From positions 120,248-134,579 of the forward strand of contig DCWN01000030.1 in assembly GCA_002328835.1 (NCBI GenBank): a stretch of DNA of 14,332 nucleotides, read 5' to 3'. This stretch comes from Acidobacteria bacterium UBA2161 (GTDB lineage Bacteria > Acidobacteriota > Vicinamibacteria > Vicinamibacterales > UBA823). This document shows, one piece after another, positions 1 to 7,143 of this stretch (the first letter of the stretch is position 1; each line of letters begins with the position of its first letter). A program made the position numbers and the translations under genes. The notes under the pieces are model-generated. The model was given only the letters and a program-made list of their open reading frames with translations, was not told the origin of the DNA and searched no databases.

Positions 1-1
1 G

Positions 2-1291
2 AAGATGCTCTACGACAACGCGCTCCTGGTGACCGCCTACCTCGAGGCTTACCAGGCGACCCAGCGCGACAAGTTCGCCGCGGTCGCGCAGGACATCCTC
101 CGCTACCTCGAACGCGACATGTCGGCGGCAGAGGGCGGATTCTACGCGGCGACCGACGCCGACAGCCTTGCACCGAGCGGCGAGCGGGAGGAGGGACGGT
201 TCTTCACGTGGGCACCCGACGAACTGGCCGCGGTCCTGAACGAAGACGGGCCGGCGCTCACGCTCGTCACCGAGTACTACGGCGTCACGTCGGACGGGAA
301 CTTCGAGGGGCGTTCCATTCTTCACGTGGCCCGACCGCTGGCCGACGTGGCGGCGGAGCTGGACATCGAGGCCGGCGAGGCGCAGCGGATGCTCGGCGCC
401 GCGCGCGACACGCTGTATCGCGCCCGCTCGGATCGCCCGGCGCCGCTCAGGGACGAGAAGATTCTGACGTCGTGGAACGCGCTGGCGATCTCGTCGTTCG
501 CGCAGGCCGCGCTGGTCCTCGGCGACGCCGGCTACGCCGAGCGCGCCACTCGGGCGGCCGACTTCGTCCTCTCGCGTCTCAAGGACGGCGACCGGCTGTT
601 CCGCAGCTACGCGGGCGGAGAGGCGCGGGTGCCGGGCTACCTGGAAGACTACGCCTTCCTCATTGCCGCGCTCCTCGATCTCTACGAGGCCACGAGCGAA
701 CCGCGCTGGATGGAAGAAGCCCTGGCACTCGACGGCACCCTGGCCGCCCGGTTCGAAGATCCGGCGGGCGGCTTCTTTCGCACCAGTGACGATCATCAGT
801 CGATCCTGACCCGCGAGAAACCGGGCTACGACGCGGCGCAGCCGTCGGGCAACTCGGTGCAGCTCCTCAACCTGGTCCGGCTGCACGAGTTCACGACCGA
901 TGACACCTACCGCCAGCGCACGGAACGGGCGCTGCGCGCATTCGACGTCGGGTTGTCGCGAAACCCGGCCGCGATGGCCGAGATGCTGCTGGCGGTCGAC
1001 TTCCGGCTCGACACGCCGAAGGAGATCATCATCGTCACGCCCGATCGCCGCGCCTCGGCCGAACCGTTCCTCGCCGAGCTACGCGCGACCTTCCTGCCCA
1101 ACCGAATTCTGAGTGTGGTCGGCGAGGCCGACCGATTCGACACGCACGCGGCCCTCGTACCGCTCGTCGAGGGCAAGTTCGCGCGCGACGGCGTGGCGAC
1201 GGCCTACGTCTGCGAGAACCGGATCTGCGAGTTGCCCACGACCGACCCGGCCGTCTTCGCCCGGCAGATCAGAGCCACGCGCCAGCCATGA
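2..1291 (+). CDS. YyaL/DUF255-family protein (thioredoxin-like domain plus alpha/alpha barrel), C-terminal part
   Basis: Partial gene; the reading frame is open to the left edge and about 429 residues are visible. It begins at the hallmark KMLYDNALL of the YyaL / spermatogenesis-associated protein 20 family, whose full length is usually near 650-700 residues. The N-terminal thioredoxin-like (DUF255) domain, which would carry the Cys motif, therefore lies outside the window. What remains is the alpha-helical barrel resembling N-acylglucosamine 2-epimerases or glycosidases, with family-like stretches such as GGFYAATDADS, DEKILTSWNALAISS, YLEDYAF and QPSGNS. The family has no settled biochemical role. 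The ATG at base 5 is an internal methionine, not the start. The stop lies 36 nt before the next gene's GTG, so co-transcription with the GH15 gene is plausible. Family assignment is firm; function is unknown. Confidence 0.9.
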   Translation, partial: KMLYDNALLVTAYLEAYQATQRDKFAAVAQDILRYLERDMSAAEGGFYAATDADSLAPSGEREEGRFFTWAPDELAAVLNEDGPALTLVTEYYGVTSDGNFEGRSILHVARPLADVAAELDIEAGEAQRMLGAARDTLYRARSDRPAPLRDEKILTSWNALAISSFAQAALVLGDAGYAERATRAADFVLSRLKDGDRLFRSYAGGEARVPGYLEDYAFLIAALLDLYEATSEPRWMEEALALDGTLAARFEDPAGGFFRTSDDHQSILTREKPGYDAAQPSGNSVQLLNLVRLHEFTTDDTYRQRTERALRAFDVGLSRNPAAMAEMLLAVDFRLDTPKEIIIVTPDRRASAEPFLAELRATFLPNRILSVVGEADRFDTHAALVPLVEGKFARDGVATAYVCENRICELPTTDPAVFARQIRATRQP

Positions 1292-1327
1292 TCTCGCCGA
1301 CCGTCTGACTCCTGACCACCGCCTGCT

Positions 1328-3163
1328 GTGTCTTACCACCCGATCGAGAACTACGGCATCGTCGGCGACATGCACACCGTCGCGCTGGTGGGGATGCACG
1401 GCTCGATCGACTGGCTCTGCTTCCCGCGCTTCGACTCGCCGTCGGTGTTCGCCGCGCTCCTCGACGCGACGAAAGGCGGACGGTTCGAGATCGCCCCGGT
1501 GCTGCCCGACCGCGCCCACAAGCAGTTCTACTGGCCCGAGACCAACGTCCTCGTCACCCGCTTCCTCTCAGCCGAGGGCGTCGGCGAGATCACCGACTAC
1601 ATGCCGGTGGGACAGACCGCGAGCAGCGACGGCCACCACCAGCTGGTCCGCCGCGTCACGGCAGTGCGTGGCGCGATGCGATTTCGCCTCAGATGTGAGC
1701 CGGCCTTCAACTTCGCCCGCGATCCGCACGAGCTGACCGTCAGTCCGGACGGCGCCTGCTTCGTCTCGAAGGGCCTGGCGCTGGGGCTCGCGACGCGCGT
1801 GCCGCTGACCGCGGACGGTCCGGCGGCGTGTGCCGACTTCGTGCTGCAAGAGGGCCAGAGCGCCCTGTTCGTGCTCAGGCAGGTCGCGCCGGGCGAGGGG
1901 TGTGGCGGGCCGGTGTCGGACGACGCCGCTCAGGAACTGTTCCGCGGAACGATCGCCTTCTGGCGAACCTGGCTCTCACGCTGCACCTACAAGGGCCGGT
2001 GGCGGGAGACCGTGCAGCGCTCAGCGCTGGCATTGAAACTCCTGACCTACGAACCGACCGGCGCCATTGTCGCGGCGCCGACGTGCAGTCTGCCCGAGGG
2101 GCTGGGTGGCGAGCGGAACTGGGACTACCGCTATACCTGGATCCGCGACGCGGCGTTCACGATCTACGCCCTGCTCAGGATCGGCTTCACCGGGGAGGCT
2201 GCGCAGTTCATGCGGTGGATCGAAGCTCGCATGCGCGAACTCGAACCCAACGGCGCCCTGCAGGTCGTGTACGGCATCGACGGGCGCCACGCCCTGCCCG
2301 AAGAGACGCTCGACCATCTCGACGGCTATCGTGGCTCGCGGCCGGTGCGGACCGGCAACGCCGCCTCCCTGCAGTTCCAACTCGACATCAACGGTGAACT
2401 GCTGGACTCGGTCTACCTGTTCAACAAGTACGGCACGCCGATTTCGTACGACCTCTGGACCAACCTCCGACGATTGATCAACTGGGTCTGCGACAACTGG
2501 GAGCGTCCGGACGAGGGGATCTGGGAAGTGCGCAGTCACCCGCAGCACTTCGTCTACTCGAAGCTCATGTGCTGGGTGGCACTGGACCGCGGACTGCGAC
2601 TCGCCGACAAGCGCTCGTTCCCGGCCGATCGCGATCGGTGGATGGCGGCGCGCGACAAGATCTACGAGCAGATCATGAAGGATGGCTGGAACCCCGACCG
2701 TAAGGCCTTCGTGCAGCACTACGGCAGCCAGACGCTCGACGCGGCCAATCTGATGATGCCGCTGGTCTTCTTCCTCTCGCCCACCGACGAGCGGATGCTG
2801 TCGACGCTCGACGCGATCATGCAGGTCCCCGACCGCGGCGGCCTGGTCTCGAACAGCCTCGTCTACCGGTACAACACCGACGAGACCACGGACGGCGTCG
2901 CCGGCGACGAGGGCACGTTCAACATTTGCACCTTCTGGCTCGTTGAGGCGATGACCCGCGCCGGCCGCGCCGACCGCCGCCACCTCGAGCAGGCGCGGCT
3001 GATGTTCGAGCAGATGCTCGGGTACGCGAACCACCTCGGGCTCTACGCCGAGGAGACCGGGCCGCGCGGTGAGGCACTCGGGAATTTCCCTCAGGCCCTC
3101 ACCCACCTTGGCCTCATCAGCGCCGCCTACAACCTCGACCGCGCGCTCGGCACCCGGAGCTGA
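1328..3163 (+). CDS. Glycoside hydrolase family 15 protein (glucoamylase/trehalase-like)
   Basis: This 611-residue protein opens with SYHPIENYGIVGDMHTVALV, the standard N-terminus of bacterial GH15 enzymes annotated as glucoamylases or trehalases, which supports the GTG start despite no clear Shine-Dalgarno. An N-terminal beta-sandwich (about residues 1-230) is followed by the (alpha/alpha)6 catalytic barrel. Visible signatures are NWDYRYTWIRDAAF from about residue 264, the expected general acid in DEGIWEVR (E400) and the expected base in GDEGTFNICTFWL (E528). These enzymes cleave glucose from the non-reducing end of alpha-glucans, or split trehalose, by inversion. No signal peptide is visible, so it is probably cytoplasmic. 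A ROK sugar kinase gene follows after 4 nt, suggesting that released sugar is phosphorylated by the neighbour. Substrate (starch/glycogen, isomaltose or trehalose) cannot be decided from sequence alone. Confidence 0.93.
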   Translation: MSYHPIENYGIVGDMHTVALVGMHGSIDWLCFPRFDSPSVFAALLDATKGGRFEIAPVLPDRAHKQFYWPETNVLVTRFLSAEGVGEITDYMPVGQTASSDGHHQLVRRVTAVRGAMRFRLRCEPAFNFARDPHELTVSPDGACFVSKGLALGLATRVPLTADGPAACADFVLQEGQSALFVLRQVAPGEGCGGPVSDDAAQELFRGTIAFWRTWLSRCTYKGRWRETVQRSALALKLLTYEPTGAIVAAPTCSLPEGLGGERNWDYRYTWIRDAAFTIYALLRIGFTGEAAQFMRWIEARMRELEPNGALQVVYGIDGRHALPEETLDHLDGYRGSRPVRTGNAASLQFQLDINGELLDSVYLFNKYGTPISYDLWTNLRRLINWVCDNWERPDEGIWEVRSHPQHFVYSKLMCWVALDRGLRLADKRSFPADRDRWMAARDKIYEQIMKDGWNPDRKAFVQHYGSQTLDAANLMMPLVFFLSPTDERMLSTLDAIMQVPDRGGLVSNSLVYRYNTDETTDGVAGDEGTFNICTFWLVEAMTRAGRADRRHLEQARLMFEQMLGYANHLGLYAEETGPRGEALGNFPQALTHLGLISAAYNLDRALGTRS

Positions 3164-3167
3164 CCGC

Positions 3168-4079
3168 GTGAGCGAGGTGCGGATCGGCGTCGACCTCGGC
3201 GGCACGAAGATCGAGGTGATCGCGCTCGCCCCCGACGGCGCGACGCTCGTCCGAACGCGTGTGCCGACGCCGCGCGACGACTACGACGCGACCCTTCAGG
3301 CGATCGTGGATCTGGTGGCGTCGGTCGAGCGCGAGATCGGGGCCCGCGGCACGGTCGGCCTGGGTATCCCAGGCGCCATCTCGCCCGCCACCGGCTACGT
3401 CAAGAACTCAAACTCGATCTGGCTCAACGGCCGCCCGCTGGCCGAAGATCTGGCGGCGCGCCTGGACCGCCCGCTGCGCTTCGACAACGACGCCAACTGC
3501 TTCGCGCTGTCCGAGGCCACCGACGGCGGCGGCGCGGGCGCCCGAGCCGTCTTCGGCGTCATCCTGGGCACCGGCACCGGCGGTGGCGTCATCATTGATG
3601 GGCGGCCACTCGTCGGCGCCAACGCCATCGGCGGCGAATGGGGACACAACCCGCTGCCCTGGCCGGCGCCCGACGAACTGCCGGGACCGCCCTGCTATTG
3701 CGGTCGAACCGGTTGCCTCGAGACGTTCCTCTCGGGTCCGGGGCTCAGCCGCGACTACGCGGCCGCGTCGGGATCGGCGCGTCCAGCTCAGGACGTCGCC
3801 CAACTCGCCGACCACGGCGACCCCGCGGCGCGGGCGGCACTCGACCGCCACGCCGACCGGTTGGCCCGGGGGCTCGCGACCGTCATCAATCTGGTCGACC
3901 CAGACGTCGTCGTCCTGGGCGGCGGGCTGTCGAATCTCGACTCGCTCTACACCCGTGTCCCCGAACTCTGGACGCCCTACGTCTTCTCGGACCGGGTCGA
4001 CACCCGGCTCGTCCGGCCGGTGCACGGCGACTCGAGCGGCGTCCGAGGCGCGGCGTGGCTCTGGGCGCCCACGGTATAA
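3168..4079 (+). CDS. ROK-family sugar kinase (fructokinase/Mak type)
   Basis: A 303-residue protein starting at a GTG four bases after the GH15 stop; the longer frame upstream only reads into the GH15 gene. It starts SEVRIGVDLGGTKIEVIAL, the ROK phosphate-binding loop. FDNDANCFALSE carries the catalytic Asp (about D108), LGTGTGGGVI is the second phosphate motif, and VVLGGGLSN lies near the C-terminus. The ROK zinc site is complete: H160 in HNPLPW and C176, C178, C183 in CYCGRTGCLE. HNPLPW followed by PCYCGRTGCLETFLSGPGL matches the E. coli Mak fructokinase pattern more closely than glucokinases. It would phosphorylate fructose or another hexose with ATP in the cytoplasm. The tight junction with GH15 implies one transcript. 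The specificity call is inference; family membership is secure. Confidence 0.92.
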   Translation: MSEVRIGVDLGGTKIEVIALAPDGATLVRTRVPTPRDDYDATLQAIVDLVASVEREIGARGTVGLGIPGAISPATGYVKNSNSIWLNGRPLAEDLAARLDRPLRFDNDANCFALSEATDGGGAGARAVFGVILGTGTGGGVIIDGRPLVGANAIGGEWGHNPLPWPAPDELPGPPCYCGRTGCLETFLSGPGLSRDYAAASGSARPAQDVAQLADHGDPAARAALDRHADRLARGLATVINLVDPDVVVLGGGLSNLDSLYTRVPELWTPYVFSDRVDTRLVRPVHGDSSGVRGAAWLWAPTV

Positions 4080-4080
4080 T
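4075..4080 (+). promoter_or_regulatory. Candidate -10 element (TATAAT) ahead of the MBL-fold lipoprotein gene
   Basis: A perfect TATAAT overlaps the TAA stop of the ROK kinase gene and lies 60 nt before the ATG of the next gene. No convincing TTGACA-like hexamer sits 16-18 nt upstream, so this is a half-supported promoter. It would let the two metallo-beta-lactamase-fold genes be transcribed separately from the sugar genes. Confidence 0.35.
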
Positions 4081-4140
4081 CGCGCCTTGCCCTTGCTCGA
4101 AGCTCGACGCGCCATGTTCCCGGCCGACCAGGAGAGCCCG

Positions 4141-5043
4141 ATGACCTATCGCCCGCTCGTCGCCACCCTCACGCTCTTTGCTCTTGGCCTCGCCGGCTGC
4201 GCGCCGGCGCCGGAGGACGCGCCGGCGGCGGAGCCCACGCCTGCCGAAGAGGCCGCGCCGGCGCCCACGGTCAGCGTCGAAGAGATCGCCGACGGCGTTC
4301 ATCGCTTCGCGTACAACAATCACCGCTCGCTGTTCATCGTCACCGATGACGGCGTCCTGGCGACTGATCCCCAGTCGACCGCAGCGGCCGAGCGCTACCT
4401 CGAGGAGATCCGTCGGATCACCGACGCGCCGATCCAGTATCTGGTCTACAGCCACCACCACGGCGATCACGCGTCGGGCGGCGCCGTGTTCGGCGACGAC
4501 GTCACCGTCGTCAGCCACGAGAACGTCGTCGGCCATCTCGACGAGCCGGGCATGGAGGACGTGCGAGCGCCCGACGAAACGTTCGCCGACGAGATGACGC
4601 TGACGATCGGCGATGTCGACGTCGAACTGGCGCATCTCGGCCATTCGGAGACCGACTCCAACCTGATCCTGCACGTGCCGTCGCGCCGCCTGGCGTTCGT
4701 CGTTGACACCTACCTCGTCGGCGAACTACCCTGGCGCAATATGGCCTCGGGCGATCTCGATGGATGGCTTGCGGCGCTCCAGACGATCGCCGAGTACGAC
4801 GTCGATCAGATCGTGCCCGGCCACGGCGACGAGGTCGGCACGACCGAGCATGCGCGGGAGCTGATCGAATACCTCGAGACGCTGAAGGCCGCCGTGGCCG
4901 AGCGGATGGCGGACGGCCAGTCACTCGAGGAGATCCAGGCGTCGCTCACGCTGCCCGAGTACGCCGGCTGGGTGCGCTACGACGAACACTTCGGCTTGAA
5001 CATCGAAGGCGTGCACCGTGAACTCTCGGAGCAGGCCCAGTAG
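4141..5043 (+). CDS. Metallo-beta-lactamase-fold lipoprotein
   Basis: A 300-residue exported hydrolase. The start is the ATG preceded by GGAGAGCCCG (SD GGAG, about 6 nt spacing); an in-frame ATG 27 nt upstream has no comparable SD. Residues 1-20 form a lipoprotein signal peptide ending in the lipobox LAGC (Cys20), then an Ala/Pro/Glu-rich linker to about residue 45. The MBL domain follows, with zinc motif HHHGDH at 105-110 inside YSHHHGDHASGG, the third His in LGHSETDSN, the bridging Asp in AFVVDT and the final His in IVPGHGDE. It is probably anchored in the outer membrane or periplasm. The fold covers beta-lactamases, lactonases, thioesterases and others; nothing here fixes the substrate. 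A second MBL-fold gene follows after 30 nt, probably on the same transcript. Confidence 0.9.
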   Translation: MTYRPLVATLTLFALGLAGCAPAPEDAPAAEPTPAEEAAPAPTVSVEEIADGVHRFAYNNHRSLFIVTDDGVLATDPQSTAAAERYLEEIRRITDAPIQYLVYSHHHGDHASGGAVFGDDVTVVSHENVVGHLDEPGMEDVRAPDETFADEMTLTIGDVDVELAHLGHSETDSNLILHVPSRRLAFVVDTYLVGELPWRNMASGDLDGWLAALQTIAEYDVDQIVPGHGDEVGTTEHARELIEYLETLKAAVAERMADGQSLEEIQASLTLPEYAGWVRYDEHFGLNIEGVHRELSEQAQ

Positions 5044-5073
5044 GAACCGCGCGGATAGAGAGGGAGTCTGACC

Positions 5074-5979
5074 ATGGCCTGGGATCGCCGTGAGTTCCTC
5101 CACGTGACATCACTCGCCTTGGCCGGCGGCGCGCTCGGCCGCGTACCGCTGTGGGCGCAGGACGCCTCCCCGCGCTTCGAAGACCTCCGGCGCAACGTGG
5201 GCGCGTTCCACATGCGCGGTGGCACAATCGGTTGGCTCGTCTCCGACGACGCCTTGATCGTCGTCGATAGCCAATTCCCCGACACGGCCGAGGCGTGCCT
5301 GAACGGTCTCAAGATGCGCAGTTCGCGGATGATCGATGCGGTGGTCAACACGCATCATCACGGCGATCACACGGGTGGCAACAAGGTGTTCCGTCCCGCG
5401 GCGCGACAGATCGTGGCGCACACGAACGTGCCCGGCCTCCAGCAGCGCGCGGCGAACCAGCGCGGCAACGAGGCGGATCAGGAGTATCCCGACACGACGT
5501 TCGACGAGACCTGGCGCATGGATGCCGGCGACGAGGTCGTCTCGGCCAAACACTACGGGCCGGGCCACACCGGCGGCGACATCGCCGTGACGTTCGAACG
5601 CGCCAACGTCGTCCACATGGGCGACCTGATGTTCAATCGACGCGACCCGTTTGTCGACCGACCCGGCGGTGCCCGGATCCGAGGGTGGATGGAGCTGTTG
5701 CCGCAGGTGATCGACGACCACGATTCGGACACGCTGTACATCTACGGCCACGCCGGTGAGGGCTTCGACGTGAAGGGTGGCGCGGAGGACCTGCTGCTGC
5801 AACGCGACTACTTCGCCGCCGTCGTCGAGCACGTCTCACGCGGACTCGAGGCGGGCCGTTCACAGGAGGAGATTGCCGCGATCGATCGGCTGCCCGGAAT
5901 GACCGAGCACGCCAGCACCGCACAGAGCCTCGGGCACGTGCTGAACGTCGCGCACGAAGAACTGAGCGCGGGACAGTAG
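5074..5979 (+). CDS. Tat-exported metallo-beta-lactamase-fold hydrolase
   Basis: A 301-residue protein with SD GAGGGAG just before the ATG. The N-terminus DRREFLHVTSLALAGGALG is a classic twin-arginine (Tat) signal, with cleavage likely after the AQ near residue 29. Tat export implies folding, and probably metal loading, in the cytoplasm before release to the periplasm. The MBL zinc motif is HHHGDH at 94-99 within NTHHHGDHTGGNKVF. Further ligands are the His in GPGHTGGD, the Asp in HMGDLMFN and the His in IYGHAGEG. It shares fold and gene neighbourhood with the preceding lipoprotein but has a different export route and little obvious identity outside the zinc motifs. Substrate unknown. Its stop lies 12 nt from the convergent ku stop. 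Confidence 0.9.
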   Translation: MAWDRREFLHVTSLALAGGALGRVPLWAQDASPRFEDLRRNVGAFHMRGGTIGWLVSDDALIVVDSQFPDTAEACLNGLKMRSSRMIDAVVNTHHHGDHTGGNKVFRPAARQIVAHTNVPGLQQRAANQRGNEADQEYPDTTFDETWRMDAGDEVVSAKHYGPGHTGGDIAVTFERANVVHMGDLMFNRRDPFVDRPGGARIRGWMELLPQVIDDHDSDTLYIYGHAGEGFDVKGGAEDLLLQRDYFAAVVEHVSRGLEAGRSQEEIAAIDRLPGMTEHASTAQSLGHVLNVAHEELSAGQ

Positions 5980-5991
5980 GGGCGAGTCGGC

Positions 5992-6879
5992 CTACGCGCG
6001 CTTTCGCTTGGCGGGAGCGCGCCGGCTCTTCGCGATGCTGGCGACCTTGGACGTCTTCGCGGCCTGGGACTTCATCGCCGACTTGGCGGGTCGCTTCTTG
6101 CTCGCGCTGACGGTATCGAGACTCTTCCGCAGCGCTTCCATCAGATTGACGACCTTGGCCGGCGCTTCTTCGGTCGGCATGACGACCTCGTCACCAGCGA
6201 TCTTCGCATCGATGATCCGGCGAAGCTCGGCCTGATAGTCGTCTCGGAACTCGCCGAGATCGAGGTCGCCCTCGAACGTTCCGATCACCTGCCGCGCCAG
6301 CTTGACCTCGTCGGCCTTCACCTTCGTCGGCACCTCAGTCAACTCGTCGATGGCGTTCATGCTCCGCACTTCCTTGGCATGCCGCAGGGTGTACATCACG
6401 AGGCCCTGCTCGCGCGGCTGGACCGCCACGAGGTACTCACGCCCGTAGAGCGCCAGCTTCCCGATGCCGGCCTTCCCCTTCATTCCCTCGCGCAGGACGG
6501 CGAACGCTTCGGCGGCCATGCCGCCGTCGGGCGCCAGATAGTACGGACGCTCGACGTGGACCGGATCGATCGCCGCGGCATCGGTGAACCGCACCAGGTT
6601 GATCACGCGGGTCGACTCCGGGCGCGCCTTGGCCAGGTCGTCGTCGGTCATGACGACGTAGCGCCCCTTCTCGAACTCGTAGCCCTTGACGATCTCGGCA
6701 TTCGAAACCTCGCGGCCGTGCGTCGGGCACCACTTCTTCTGCTGAATGCGCGTCTGGCACTCGGCGTGCAGCTGGTTGAAACGCAGCGTCGCCGCGGCGT
6801 CAGTGGCCGGGTACACCCGCACGGGCACACTGACGAGACTGACTTTCAAGAAGCCCTTCCATGTGGGTCGTGCGGCCAT
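5992..6879 (-). CDS. ku: Ku protein of bacterial non-homologous end joining
   Basis: A 295-residue leftward gene with a strong SD (AGGGGGAAGG) just upstream of the ATG. The N-terminus ARPTWKGFLKVSLVSVPVRV is diagnostic of bacterial Ku. A KKWCPTHGREV segment around residues 48-58 and VKGYEFEKGRYVVMTDDDL follow, then the central beta-barrel/bridge. The C-terminal tail from about residue 250 is a Lys/Ala/Arg-rich extension (ending KRKRA) of the kind known to add DNA binding in many bacterial Ku proteins. Ku forms a homodimeric ring on double-strand ends and recruits LigD. The ligD gene lies divergently 264 nt away, which fits the function. Length is normal for the family. Confidence 0.96.
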   Translation of the reverse strand: MAARPTWKGFLKVSLVSVPVRVYPATDAAATLRFNQLHAECQTRIQQKKWCPTHGREVSNAEIVKGYEFEKGRYVVMTDDDLAKARPESTRVINLVRFTDAAAIDPVHVERPYYLAPDGGMAAEAFAVLREGMKGKAGIGKLALYGREYLVAVQPREQGLVMYTLRHAKEVRSMNAIDELTEVPTKVKADEVKLARQVIGTFEGDLDLGEFRDDYQAELRRIIDAKIAGDEVVMPTEEAPAKVVNLMEALRKSLDTVSASKKRPAKSAMKSQAAKTSKVASIAKSRRAPAKRKRA

Positions 6880-7143
6880 GGCCTTCCCCCTGCTCTCCTC
6901 TGATCAACTGTTCAACGTTCGATGCACCGAGCCCGCCAGGGGGTCTCTACCTTATCGGAGGATCAAGGGCGGCGGCCCACGGTGCACGGTTCTGCACTTC
7001 GACAATGCGTGGCGCAGGGCCTGCCCCTTCCTGCCGCCCCGATCAATGCCGGCAATGCCGGGGCCTCCAGCGAAGCGGGGAGCAGCCCTGCGCGGGCGAG
7101 CCGCAGGCGACGCCCTGAAGCTGTGATAGATCTCGACCTTCGC
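6880..7143. other. Divergent intergenic region between ku and ligD
   Basis: This 264-nt stretch must hold the promoters of both genes, but no convincing -35/-10 pair was found. It contains the 5-bp hairpin CCGGC-AAT-GCCGG at 7049-7061, nested in a wider CCCCG...CGGGG dyad at 7037-7063. The ligD frame stays open through it back to 6922, but the encoded residues look unconserved and low-complexity, so it is treated as non-coding. Confidence 0.5.

Noticed and set aside
2021..3205. 394-codon minus-strand frame antisense to the GH15 gene
   Set aside because: Shadow frame of a strongly conserved GH15 enzyme; the product resembles no family and is Val/Arg/Glu-rich as expected of antisense GC-rich DNA.
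6922..7143. 74-codon upstream extension of ligD
   Set aside because: Open frame but Arg/Ala/Ser-rich, without family similarity and overlapping the divergent promoter region; the domain starts near 7144.
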